64,000 nt of DNA from Castanea sativa (taxonomy: Eukaryota > Streptophyta > Magnoliopsida > Fagales > Fagaceae): the NCBI RefSeq assembly GCF_040712315.1, contig NC_134018.1, positions 1-64,000 on the forward strand. Reading direction: 5' to 3'. The notes beneath the pieces are model-generated. The model was given only the letters and a program-made list of their open reading frames with translations. It did not search any database and had not been told where the DNA came from. This document shows positions 26,001 to 37,644 of the stretch, piece after piece (the stretch's first letter is position 1; every line of letters begins with the position of its first letter). A program made the position numbers and the translations under genes.

Positions 26001-29000
26001 CCCTGGGCCCTGGGCCTAGGCCCTGAGCCCTGGGCCTGGGCCCTGAGCCACAGGCCTGAGCCCTGGGCCACCAGGCCTGGGCCTGAGCCCTGAGCCCTGA
26101 GCCCTGGGCCCTGAGCCCTGAGCCCTGGGCCACGGCCTGGAGGCCCTGGGCCCTGAGCCTGAGCCCTGAGGCCTGAGCCCTGGGCCACAGGCCACAGGCC
26201 CTGGGCCACTGAGCCCTGGGCCCTGGGCCACTGAGCCCTGAGCCCTGGGCCCTGAGCCCTGGGCCTGAGCCCTGAGCCCTGAGCCCTGAGCCCTGGGCCC
26301 TGGGCCACAGGCCTAGGCCCTGGGCCACAGGCCTGAGCCCTGAGCCCTGAGCCCTGAGCCCTGGGCCCTGGGCCTGAGCCCTGGGCCTGGGCCCTGAGCC
26401 CTGAGCCACAGGCCTAGAGCCCTGAGCCCTGAGCCTGAGCCCTGGGCCACAGGCCTGGGCCCTGAGCCCTGGGCCTAGGCCCTGAGCCCTGGGCCCTGGG
26501 CCACAGGCCTGGGCCCTGGGCCCTAGGGCCACCAGGCCTGGGCCCTGGGCCCTGGGCCCTGAGCCCTGGGCCACAGGCCCAGGCCTGAGCCCTGGGCCTA
26601 GGCCTGGGCCCTGGGCCCTGGGCCTGAGGCCCTGGGCCACAGGCCTGGGCCCTGGGCCCTGGGCCCTGGGCCTGGGCCCTGAGCCACAGGCCTGAGCCCT
26701 GGGCCACTGAGCCCTGGGCCTGGGCCACAGGCCTGGGCCCTGGGCCTGGGCCCTGGGCCCTGAGCCCTGGGCCTGAGCCCTGAGCCCTGGGCCCTGGGCC
26801 CTGGGCCTGGGCCTGAGCCCTGAGCCTGGGCCCTGAGCCCTGGGCCTGAGCCCTGAGCCCTGGGCCCTGGGCCTGAGCCCTGAGCCCTGAGCCCTGAGCC
26901 CTGGGCCTAGGCCTGAGCCCTGAGCCCTGGGCCCTGGGCCTGGGCCCTGGGCCTAGGCCCTGAGCCTGGGCCACCAGGCCTGAGCCCTGGGCCCTGGGCC
27001 TGGGCCACAGGCCTGGGCCCTGAGCCTGAGCCCTGAGCCCTGAGCCCTGAGCCACCAGGCCCTGGGCCTAGGCCTAGGCCCTGAGCCCTGAGCCCTGAGC
27101 CCTGAGCCACAGGCCCTGAGCCCTGGGCCTGGGCCCTGGGCCTGAGCCCTGAGCCCTGGGCCTGGGCCTGAGGCCCTGGGCCACTGAGCCCTGGGCCTGA
27201 GCCCTGAGCCCTGAGCCCTGGGCCCTGGGCCCTGAGCCCTGGGCCACCAGGCCACCAGGCCTGGGCCCTGAGCCCTGGGCCCTGGGCCACAGGCCCTGGG
27301 CCACAGGCCTGGGCCCTGAGCCTGAGCCCTGGGCCCTGGGCCTGAGCCCTGGGCCCTGAGCCCTGAGCCCTGAGCCCTGGGCCTGGGCCCTGAGCCCTGG
27401 GCCTGGGCCCTGGGCCCTGGGCCCTGGGCCACAGGCCCTGAGCCCTGAGCCCTGAGCCCTGAGCCCTGGCCACAGGCCACTGAGCCTGAGGCCTGGGCCC
27501 TGAGCCCTGGGCCCTGAGCCCTGGGCCTAGGCCCTGAGCCCTGGGCCTGGGCCCTGGGCCCTGAGCCCTGGGCCACTGAGGCCTGGGCCCTGGGCCCTGG
27601 GCCCTGGGCCCTGGGCCTGGGCCCTGGGCCCTGAGCCTGGGCCTGAGCCCTGGGCCCTGGGCCACAGGCCTGGGCCCTGGGCCTGAGCCTGGGCCCTGAG
27701 CCCTGGGCCTGAGGCCTGAGGCCACAGGCCTGGGCCCTGAGCCTGGGCCTGGGCCACTGAGCCTGGGCCCTGGGCCCTGGGCCCTGGGCCACCAGGCCCT
27801 GAGGCCTGAGCCCTGGGCCCTGAGCCCTGGGCCTGAGCCCTGGGCCACCAGGCCTGGGCCTGGGCCCTGAGCCTGAGCCCTGAGCCCTGGGCCCTGAGGC
27901 CTGGGCCCTGGGCCACTGAGCCTGGGCCTAGGCCCTGGGCCCTGGGCCCTGGGCCCTGGGCCACAGGCCTGGGCCACCAGGCCCTGAGCCTGGGCCACTG
28001 GGCCCTGGGCCCTGGGCCTGGGCCCTGGGCCTGGGCCCTGAGCCTAGGCCCTGGGCCACAGGCCTGGGCCCTGGGCCCTGGGCCCTGGGCCCTGAGCCAC
28101 AGGCCCTGGGCCCTGAGGCCTGAGCCCTGAGCCCTAGGCCTGAGGCCCTGGGCCACAGGCCACAGGCCCTGAGGCCTGAGGCCTGGGCCACAGGCCTGGG
28201 CCCTGAGCCAGGCCTGAGGCCCTGAGCCCTGGGCCACAGGCCTGAGCCCTGAGCCCTGGGCCCTGAGCTGGGCCACAGGCCACAGGCCCTAGGCCAGGCC
28301 TGAGCCTGAGCCCTAGGCCCTGAGCCCTGAGCCCTGGGCCTGGGCCTGAGCCCTGAGCCCTGGGCCACAGGCCCTGAGCCCTAGGCCTGGGGCCCTGAGG
28401 CCTGAGGCCTAGGCCCTGAGCCCTAGGCCACTGAGCCCTGAGCCCTGGGCCCTAGGCCACAGGCCCTGGGCCCTGGGCCTAGGCCTGAGCCCTGAGCCCT
28501 GAGCCCTGGGCCACTGAGCCCTGGGCCTAGGCCTGGGCCTAGGCCACTGAGCCCTGAGCCCTGAGCCCTGGGCCTGGGCCACAGGCCTGGGCCCTGGGCC
28601 TGAGCCTAGGCCTAGGCCCTGAGCCCTGGGCCTGGCCCTGAGCCTAGGCCCTGGGCCTGAGCCCTGGCCTAGGCCTGGGCCTGGGCCCTGGGCCTGAGCC
28701 ACAGGCCCTGGGCCTGGGCCTGGGCCACAGGCCACAGGCCCTGGGCCACTGAGCCCTGGGCCTAGGCCTGAGCCCTGGGCCTGAGCCCTGAGCCTGGGCC
28801 CTGGGCCCTGGGCCTGAGCCCTGAGCCCTGGGCCTGAGCCCTGAGCCCTGGGCCCTGAGGCCTGGGCCTGGGCCCTGGGCCTGAGCCCTGGGCCTGGGCC
28901 TGGGCCCTGGGCCACAGGCCTGGGCCCTGGGCCCTGAGCCTAGGCCTGGGCCCTGGGCAGGCCTGGGCCCTGGGCCTGAGCCCTGGGCCTGAGCCTGAGC

Positions 29001-32000
29001 CCTGGGCCACAGGCCTGGGCCCTGAGCCCTGAGCCCTAGGCCACAGGCCCTGGGCCCTGAGCCCTGGGCCTGGGCCACAGGCCTGAGCCCTGGGCCTGAG
29101 CCCTGGGCCACCAGGCCTGAGGCCTGAGCCTGAGCCCTGAGCCCTGAGCCCTGGGCCTGAGCCCTGGGCCCTGAGCCCTGGGCCACAGGCCTGAGCCCTG
29201 GGCCCTGGGCCTGAGCCCTGAGCCCTGAGGCCTGAGCCCTGGGCCTAGGCCACTGAGCCTGAGCCCTGAGCCACCAGGCCTAGGCCCTGAGCCACTGAGC
29301 CCTAGGCCCTGGGCCCTGAGCCCTGGGCCTAGGCCACTGAGCCCTGGGCCACCAGGCCTGAGCCCTGAGCCTGAGCCTGGGCCTGGGCCAGCCTGAGCCC
29401 TGGGCCACTGAGCCTGGGCCTGAGCCCTGGGCAGGCCTGGGCCTAGCCCTGGGCCCTGAGCCCAGGCCACCAGGCCTGGGCCTAGGCCACTGAGCCTGAG
29501 CCCTGGGCCAGGCCCTGAGCCACAGGCCCTGAGCCCTGGGCCACAGGCCCTGAGCCCTGGGCCCTGAGCCTGAGCCTAGGCCTGGGCCACAGGCCCTGAG
29601 CCCTAGGCCTAGGCCCTGAGCCTAGCCTGAGCCCTGGGCCCTGGGCCTGGGCCCTGAGCCCTGAGCCCTGGGCCACTGAGCCTAGGCCTGGGCCCTGAGC
29701 CACAGGCCACAGGCCTGAGCCCTGGGCCTAGAGCCTGGGCCACCAGGCCTGGGCCTGGGCCACAGGCCCTGGGCCTAGGCCCTGGGCCACTGGGCCTAGG
29801 CCTGACAGGCCCTGGGCCACAGGCCACAGGCCACTGGGCCCTGAGCCACTGAGCCCTGGGCCTAGGCCACAGGCCACAGGCCTAGGCCCTGGGCCCTGGG
29901 CCACTGGGCCCTGGGCCTGGGCCACTGAGCCCTGGGCCACCAGGCCCTGAGGCCCTGGGCCTGGGCCACAGGCCTGGGCCTGAGCCCTGGGCCCTGGGCC
30001 TGAGCCCTGGGCCTGGGCCCTGGGCCACTGAGCCCTGGGCCCTGGGCCCTGGGCCACCAGGCCTGAGCCTGAGCCTGGGCCACAGGCCTGAGCCTGGGCC
30101 CTGGGCCCTGAGGCCCTGGGCCACAGGCCCTGGGCCCTGAGCCCTGAGCCTGAGCCCTGGGCCTGGGCCCTGGGCCCTGGGCCACAGGCCTGAGCCCTGA
30201 GGCCTGGGCCTGGGCCTGGGCCTGAGCCCTGAGCCCTGGGCCTGAGCCCTGAGCCACCAGGCCCTGGGCCCTGGGCCTAGGCCCTGAGCCTGAGCCACAG
30301 GCCTGGGCCACAGGCCTGAGCCCTGAGCCAGCCTAGGCCCTGAGCCCTGAGCCCTGGGCCTGAGCCCTGAGCCCTGAGCCCTGAGCCTGAGCCCTGGGCC
30401 ACAGGCCCTGAGCCCTGGGCCACAGGGCCTGGGCCCTGGGCCACAGGCCACTGGGCCTGGGCCACTGAGGCCTGAGCCCTGAGCCCTGGGCCTGAGGCCA
30501 CAGGCCTGAGCCCTGGGCCTGGGCCACAGGCCTGAGCCCTGAGCCCTGGGCCACTGAGCCCTGAGCCCTGAGCCCTGGGCCTGAGCCCTGAGCCCTGGGC
30601 CACAGGCCTGGGCCCTGGGCCTAGGCCTGAGCCCTGAGCCTGAGCCCTGAGCCCTGGGCCTGGGCCCTGGGCCACAGGCCCTGGGCCCTGAGCCCTGAGC
30701 CCTGGGCCTGAGCCCTGGGCCCTGGGCCTGGGCCCTGGGCCACAGGCCTAGGCCTGGGCCACTGAGCCACAGGCCACTGAGGCCTGGGCCCTGGGCCTGG
30801 GCCTAGGCCTGGGCCACAGGCCTGGGCCCTGGGCCCTGGGCCTGAGCCTGAGGCCTGGGCCACAGGCCCTGAGCCCTGGGCCTGGGCCACAGGCCTGGGC
30901 CCTGAGCCCTGAGCCCTAGGCCCTGAGCCCTGGGCCACAGGCCTGAGCCCTGAGGCCTAGGCCTGAGCCCAGGCCTGAGCCCTGGGCCCTGGGCCACCAG
31001 GCCTGGGCCCTGAGCCTGGGCCCTGGGCCCTGAGCCCTGGGCCTAGGCCTGGGCCCTGAGCCCTGGGCCTGGGCCCTGGGCCACAGGCCTGGGCCTGAGC
31101 CCTGGGCCACAGGCCACAGGCCTGAGCCCTGGGCCTGAGCCCTGAGCCACAGGCCTGGGCCTAGGCCACAGGCCTGGGCCTGAGCCCTGGGCCTGGGCCA
31201 CAGGCCCTGAGCCCTGGGCCTGAGCCCTGGCCTAGGCCTGAGCCCTGAGGCCTGGGCACAGGCCCTGAGCCCTGGGCCACAGGCCTGGGCCTGAGCCCTG
31301 GGCCCTGAGGCCTAGGCCACTGAGCCACAGGCCTGGGCCTGGGCCCTGAGCCCTGGGCCACAGGCCCTGGGCCCTGGGCCACAGGCCCTGGGCCCTGGGC
31401 CTGGGCCCTGGGCCTGAGCCTGAGCCCTGAGCCTGAGGCCTGGGCCCTGAGCCCTGAGCCCTGGGCCCTGGGCCCTGAGCCTGAGGCCCTGGGCCCTGAG
31501 CCCTGGGCCCTGAGCCTGAGGCCACAGGCCTGAGCCTGGGCCCTGAGCCCTGGGCCACCAGGCCTGAGCCCTGAGCCTAGGCCCTGGGCCTGAGCCCTGG
31601 GCCTGAGGCCACAGGCCTGGGCCTAGGAGCCTGAGCCTAGGCCACAAGGCCTGAGCCACCAGGCCTGAGGCCCTGGGCCACAGGCCTGGGCCCTGGGCCC
31701 TGAGCCCTGAGCCTAGGCCACAGGCCTAGGCCTGGGCCCTGAGCCCTGGGCCCTGGGCCCTGGGCCACCAGGCCTAGGCCCTGGGCCCTGAGCCCTGAGC
31801 CTGAGCCTAGGCCACAGGCCTGGGCCTAGGCCCAGGCCCTGAGGCCCTGAGCCCTAGGCCTGAGCCTAGGCCTGAGCCCTGGGCCACAGGCCCTGGGCCA
31901 CAGGCCTGGGCCTGAGCCCTGAGCCCTGAGCCCTGGGCCACTGAGCCCTGGGCCACAGAGCCCTGAGCCTGAGCCCTGGGCCACCAGGCCCTGGGCCACA

Positions 32001-34552
32001 GGCCTGAGCCCTGGGCCCTGAGCCTAGGCCCTGGGCCCTGAGCCCTGGGCCACCAGGCCACTGGGCCTAGGCCACAGGCCTGGGCCCTGAGCCACAGGCC
32101 TGAGGCCCTGGGCCTGGGCCCTGGGCCCTGAGCCCTGAGCCACAGGCCCTGGGCCACAGGCCCTGGGCCCTGAGGCCCTGAGGCCCTGGGCCCTGGGCCA
32201 CAGGCCACAGGCCTGAGCCTGGGCCTGAGCCTGGGCCACTGAGCCCTGGGCCCTGGGCCCTGAGCCTGGGCCCTGGGCCTGAGCCCTGAGCCCTGGGCCT
32301 GGGCCCTGGGCCTGGGCCTGGGCCCTAGGCCACAGGCCCTGGGCCCTGGGCCACAGGCCTGGGCCCTGAGCCACTGAGGCCCTGGCCACAGGCCCTGGGC
32401 CCTGGGCCCTGGGCCCTGGGCCCTGGGCCCTGAGCCCTGGGCCCTGGGCCACAGGCCCTGGGCCTGAGCCCTGGGCCACTGAGGCCTGGGCCCTGGGCCA
32501 CAGGCCTGGGCCTGGGCCCTGGGCCACTGAGCCCTGGGCCTGAGCCCTGAGCCCTGGGCCCTGGGCCACTGAGCCCTGAGCCCTGGGCCACACAGGCCCT
32601 GGGCCCTGGGCCTGGGCCCTGAGCTGGCCTGGGCCCTGGGCCACTGGGCCTGAGCCCTGGAGGCCCTGGGCCACAGGCCACCAGGCCTAGGCCCTGGGCC
32701 ACTGAGCCACTGAGCCCTGGGCCACTGAGCCCTGAGCCTGGGCCTGGGCCTGAGCCTAGGCCCTGAGCCTGAGCCCTGAGCCACACAGGCCCTGAGCCAG
32801 GCCCTGGGCCCTGAGCCCTGGGCCACTGGGCCTGAGCCCTGAGCCCTGGAGCCTGGGCCCTGGGCCTGAGCCCGAGCCTAGGCCACTGAGCCTGGGCCTG
32901 AGCCTGAGGCCACTGAGCCCTGGGCCTGAGCCTGAGCCCTAGGCCTAGGCCACAGGCCTGAGCCCTGGGCCTGGGCCACAGGCCTGGGCCAAGGCCTGGG
33001 CCTAGGCCACAGGCCACTGAGCCTAGAGCCCTGAGCCCTGGGCCTGGGCCCTGGCCCAGGCCCTGGGCCCTGGGCCTGAGGCCTGGGCCCTGAGCCCTGG
33101 GCCCTGGAAGGCCCTGGGCCACCAGGAGCCTGAGGCCCTGGGCCTGGGCCACAGGCCTGGGCCAGGCCTGAGGCCCTAGGCCACAGGCCACAGGCCCTGG
33201 GCCACTGGGCCCTGGGCCCTGGGCCACCAGGCCCTGGGCCCTGGGCCCTGGGCCTGGGCCCTGAGCCCTGAGCCCTGGGCCTGGGCCCTGGGCCTAGGCC
33301 TGGGCCTAGGCCCTGGGCCCTGAGCCAGCAGGCCACGGCCAGCCTGAGCCCTGGGCCACAGGCCTGGGCCCTGGGCCACCAGGCCTAGGCCCTGAGGCCT
33401 GAGCCCTGAGCCACAGGCCACAGGCCCAGGCCTAGGCCTGGGCCCTGGGCCACAAGGCCTGAGGCCTGAGCCACAGGCCCTGAGCCCTGGCCTGAGCCTA
33501 GGCCACAGGGCCCTGAGCCGCCTGAGCCCTGAGGCCTGAGCCCTAAGCCACCAGGGCCTGGGCCCTGAGCCTGAGGCCCTGGGAGCCTGGGCCACCAGGC
33601 CACAGGCCACTGAGCCTGCAGGCCCTGAGGCCTGAGGCCCTGAGCCTGAGGCCCTGAGCCTAGGCCTGAGGCCACAGGCCTAGGCCTGGGCCCTGGAGCC
33701 CTGGGCCCTGAGCCCTGGGCCTCAGGCCCTGGGCCACAGGAGCCCCAAGGCCACCAGGCCCTGGGCCACTGAGCCCTGGGCCCAGGCCTGGGCCCCAGGC
33801 CCTGAGCCCTGAGCCCTGGGCCCTGGGCCCTGGGCCCTGAGCCCTGGGCCACAGGCCTAGGCCACTGAGCCTAGGCCACTGGGCCTAGGCCCTGAGCCAC
33901 TGAGCCTGAGCCACCAGGCCCTGAGGCCACAGGCCTGAGCCTAGGCCCTGGGCCTGAGCCCTGAGCCTAGGCCCTGAGCCACAGGCCCTGAGCCACAGGC
34001 CCTGGGCCTGAGCCCTAGGCCCTGGGCCACCAGGCCCTGGGCCAGGCCCTGGGCCTGGAGCCCTTGAGCCCTGAGCCAGGCCACCAGAGCCACTGAGCCC
34101 TGAGCCCTGAGCCCTGAGCCTAGGCCACCAGGCCACAGGCCTGAGCCCTGAGGCCCTGGGCCACAGGCCACTGAGCCTGGGCCCTGAGCCCTGGGCCCTG
34201 AGCCCTGAGCCCTAGGCCCTTGGCCACAGGCCTGGGCCCGCCAGGCCTTGAGGCCTAGGCCCGCAGGCCAGGCCCTGGGCCACTGAGCCTGGGCCCTGGG
34301 CCTAGGCCTGAGCCCTGGCCCTGGGCCTGGGCCCTGGGCCCTGAGCCCTGGGCCTGAGCCCTGGGCCTGGGCCTAGGCCTGGGCCACAGGCCCTGGGCCT
34401 GGGCCTGAGCCCTGAGCCCTGACAGCGGCCCTGAGCCCTTGGCCTTGACACAGGCCCTTGGGCCTAGGCCACTGAGCCCACCAGGCCCTGAAGCCAGGCC
34501 ACAGGCCTAGGCCACAGGCCCTGGGCCTAGGCCTAGAGCCCTGGGCCCTGGG

Positions 34553-34976
34553 CCCTAAACCTAAACCCTAAACCCTAAACCCTAAACCCTAAACCCTAAA
34601 CCCTAAACCCTAAACCTAAAACCCTAAAACCCTAAACCCTAAACCCTAAACCCTAAAACCCTAAAACCCTAAAACCCTAAAACCCTAAAACCCTAAACCC
34701 TAAACCCTAAACCCTAAACCCTAAACCCTAAAACCCTAAACCCTAAACCCTAAACCCTAAACCCTAAACCCTAAAAACCCTAAAAACCCTAAACCCTAAA
34801 CCCTAAACCCTAAACCCTAAAACCCTAAAACCCTAAACCCTAAGCCCTAAGCCCTAAGCCGTAAACCCTAAGCCCTAAACCCTAAACCGTAAACCCTAAA
34901 CCCTAAACCCGAATCCCGAATCCCCAAAACCTAGAACCCTAAACCCCAAACCCCAAACGCCAAACCCTAAACCCTA
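34553..34976 (+). repeat. Canonical plant telomere repeat, CCCTAAA
   Basis: About 424 bp of Arabidopsis-type telomere repeat, C-rich strand on +, as expected for a left chromosome end. The outer part is mostly exact CCCTAAA, with blocks of the 8-bp variant CCCTAAAA around 34,618-34,690 and 34,770-34,840. From about 34,840 inward it degrades to CCCTAAG, CCGTAAA, CCCGAAT and CCCCAAA. At 34,977 it gives way to AT-rich unique sequence. Degeneration toward the centromere side is normal for plant telomeres. What is unusual is that non-canonical sequence also lies on the outer side. Confidence 0.97.
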
Positions 34977-36080
34977 TTTTTTAGGAAATGTTTTAATAGG
35001 AGTTAAAGTTGCATTTTTAGCAGATTGTTCTTTAGTTCTGTCTTTACTTAAATTGAGGACTGAGTTAGAGTTTCATTTTTATCGGCCTCCTGAGTGGGTT
35101 AGAAATGGTCACTTTAGAAATAGGTGCTTTAGTTTGGGAACTTTCAATAGTCGTCAGATGGTACTCAATGGCGACCTCTCCCAATGCATTACCAAGGTAC
35201 CTCGAAACGGGCCCCGAGCTATGTTAAACCTCGAGAATAGAATAACCCACAATTATTCTAACCGAGCATCATGGACTGGATTTGATGAAGGACTTTGATC
35301 CAACCTATGGCCCATGGACCTCATAAAAATAGGCCAATAATCGTACAACCTACGACCACAGGCTTCCCAACAAAGGGTTGATAATCGTACAATAAGAAAA
35401 AGGTTGTTTTTCCTAATCTAATGTGGATGGATAAAAAATATTGATTCTTGAGTTTGGAAGTCTAGTTACATGTGGGGAAGTGTTAGGCACCCCACAACGC
35501 CTATCCAAGGATAGTCCTTCGTTTTGATAAAATCTTAATTTTTGAGCATTAGCAATAAAACGAGCTATTGGCATTAGCGTTCAGCGCTTTAAAAGAATTG
35601 GGTTTTGAGGTTTGGTTTCGTAAAGGGTGTGGTTTTGATCGATACTTCCCTAGTGTGTTTGGAATCGGTGCCAAATTTTCACAACGAAAATTCGACAGCA
35701 TTTCACTTTATTTTTATGACGACAGCACACAAAATACTATTCTCACCAAGATTTCGTTGTGAGAATATGGCAACAGGGATGCCTCATTTTCACAACAAAA
35801 ATCTAGTGGAGTTTCGCATTTCGTGCACTACGGCAAGGTTTCATGCCTGTGTATACGGCATGTGCCAACATGCTCGTGCTAGGACGAGCCGGAGCCCCTC
35901 AAAGCATCAAACATATTGATGCGTGTCACATACATAGGGAGGCCAGAGTGACTTGGTGATATGGATCGGGATGGTCACACCTTGATGATTGTACACACAA
36001 TATAGAGTGAATATGCACTTACATCAATGGCCTTGAGCACATACCCACACTACTACAAGCATATATAGATATACATACAT
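34977..36080. other. Subtelomeric gene-free DNA, probable LTR-element remnant
   Basis: AT-rich sequence with only short open frames that I do not recognise. The block 35,440-35,540 carries a TTCTTGAGTTT...GTGTTAGGCACCC motif set, repeated in the same order near 54,330-54,430. This suggests both places hold remnants of one LTR-retrotransposon family. Similar phrases (TTTTCACAACRAAAATC) recur at about 35,678 and 35,788, a weak internal duplication. No promoter or splice structure is evident. Confidence 0.5.
35440..35540 (+). repeat. Dispersed repeat block, copy 1 (GTGTTAGGCACCC family)
   Basis: Contains TTCTTGAGTTTGG, then GGGGAAGTGTTAGGCACCCC, then a GGATAGTCC-type stretch. The same three elements in the same order occur at 54,330-54,430. 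Motifs like this are familiar from non-coding parts of plant Ty3/gypsy elements. That family assignment is from general knowledge and is not proven here. Confidence 0.55.
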
Positions 36081-36096
36081 CATGCACAATGCTATC

Positions 36097-36300
36097 ACAT
36101 AGAGCAAGAAAATAAAGCAGACATTGCCAACGTTCCAAGGGTAAGGCCCAGTAAGGTACAAGAAATATAAAACAGACATTGCCATACCCAAGAAACGTGG
36201 CCCAAGCATAGAGCGAGAAAGATAAGGGATACATGCCTACATCTATAGGGTATGGCCCAACAAGGTGCAGGAAATGTAAAATAGACATTGCCATACCCTA
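36097..36300 (+). repeat. Imperfect ~110-bp tandem duplication
   Basis: Two diverged copies in tandem. CATAGAGCAAGAAAATAA (about 36,097) recurs as CATAGAGCGAGAAAGATAA (about 36,209). GGGTAAGGCCCAGTAAGGT (36,139) recurs as GGGTATGGCCCAACAAGGT (36,248), and each copy ends with ACATTGCCATACCC. The spacing is 109-112 bp. No function is evident. Confidence 0.6.
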
Positions 36301-36363
36301 GGAATGAGGCCTAAAACTGGGTGCAAGGATAATAAACCTAATACAATGCTCTAGAGAAGAAGC

Positions 36364-36365
<2 letters not shown>

Positions 36366-36402
<37 letters not shown>
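36366..36402 (+). repeat. (AG)n microsatellite
   Basis: A perfect AG dinucleotide run of about 18 units. Confidence 0.97.
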
Positions 36403-36407
<5 letters not shown>

Positions 36408-37640
36408 ACTTAGGGAGGCCAGCCTCCTAATCTACTAAACATTGCCCATTTTGGACTTGCATCTGCTTGCTTACATCCTTGCCCATTTTTACTCGCACCT
36501 AAGGAGTCATGCCCTCGCACCAAGTGTCCTCGCAACAAACCAAGAGTAAGCCAGCAGACAAGGAAAGGAAATAGCAATATGGGAAACAAAGCATACAAAG
36601 AGAGACACTAGCAAAGAGATCCAAACGGGACCAAAAAAACATGTGAAGCACACAAAGGGGAAAATAAACATGTTATCAAAAGAAATGGGGTGTCTTAGGA
36701 GGACAAATGTAGGTTTGGATTAGGTGTCCATAGTTCCATGAGATTGGAGTATGGACAACACGCGTGCCATCAAACAAAACTCCTAAAAGGGACTAGAGGT
36801 CTTGTGTATCAAAGATGGGTGTGAACCACGAGATAGGAGGAATTAGGCTTAATGACACAGCAAGTAAGGACTCATGCATGAACATGTAGACAAGCATGAA
36901 AAAATGCAAAGAAGCAAAGAAAGCCAAACGGGTGGCACAAAACAAGCAAGACAAGCATAACATCACACGAAGCAGAGTAAGGTGTGTATCAAGCACACCA
37001 ACATCACGGAGATGTGTCTCATAAGTGGTCACATCCAAACAAACCACAAGAAGGACGGATGCAATCACACACAAGCAAGTGGGCCCAAAAACTAACAAGC
37101 ACAAGCCCACAAAGGGCACCAAGCTAGCAAAACTTAGATCTACATAGGCAAACATGGATACAAAGCATAAAAGCAAGCAAGCATACACATGCATAAGGGA
37201 AATGATCTAAACCCTTTGATATAGGCCTAACTGTATGGATGTAGGCCTAGACCACAAGATCTAGATCTACACCACAAGATCTAGATCTACACCCAACCGA
37301 AAGGGCCAAAACACAAGAAAGAGATACATCAAGAGATAAAAAGGCTATAAAAGTACATGACATAGCAACCAACATGTAGATCTAGACAAATGAACATGGC
37401 AAAGAGCATATCAACATAAAGATCTAAGCACAACAATGGCAAAAAGTACCTAAATATATGGATCTAACACAAACATAGTATTTAGACATATCCTACCTCA
37501 AGAAGGCTAGGTCAACATCATCAAAGTAATAAAACATGTTAGAAAGTAAGGAGACATGCTAGGAAAGTTGTAAAACATGCTAAAGAGCAAGATAAAACAA
37601 AGATACACTATGGAAAGCAATAAAACATGTTATAAAGCAA
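36403..37640. other. Gene-free subtelomeric sequence
   Basis: A-rich sequence on the + strand without recognisable coding. It contains a local duplication ACCACAAGATCTAGATCTAC at about 37,250-37,290 and three spaced copies of AAAACATGYTA-type words at about 37,530, 37,573 and 37,622. The last copy abuts the point where the gypsy reading frame stops making sense, so this segment may be a separate repeat that truncated the gypsy element. Confidence 0.5.
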
Positions 37641-37644
37641 AAGG

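Larger units (their letters stand above)
1..34552. repeat. Variant telomere-like heptamer array (probable miscalled telomere)
   Basis: This is one continuous GC-rich array. The common units on the + strand are CCCTGAG and CCCTGGG (7 bp), mixed with CCTGAG and CCTAGG (6 bp), CCTGAGG and CCACAGG (7 bp), and CCACTGAG and CCACCAGG (8 bp). No unique sequence of any length interrupts it. The units are CCCTAAA with A changed to G at two or three positions, and the array runs straight into true CCCTAAA repeats at 34,553. CCCTGGG has equal C and G, so the strand asymmetry of a normal telomere is lost. Stop-free frames here, mostly on the - strand, read as heptapeptide repeats such as LRAQGSG or PRAQGPG. 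They begin at GTG within CCAC-type units rather than at ATG, and are not genes. Seen: the repeat, its register and its end position. Inferred: chromosome-terminal telomere distorted by base-calling. A real variant array cannot be excluded from the consensus alone. Confidence 0.9.

Noticed and set aside
1..34552. CRISPR-like or satellite array
   Set aside because: The unit is 6-8 bp with no spacers and no long monomer. It is in register with the telomere repeat, so a centromeric or knob satellite is not needed.
1..34552. Bacterial or other contamination because of the very high GC content
   Set aside because: The array is pure repeat and is joined directly to plant telomere and plant transposons.
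35053..35298. 81-residue open frame next to the telomere
   Set aside because: No recognisable motif, and it lies in DNA that resembles non-coding LTR-element sequence.
36019..36294. Hydrophobic - strand frames over the tandem repeat
   Set aside because: The two overlapping frames derive from the 110-bp duplication. The apparent repeat protein is a by-product of it.
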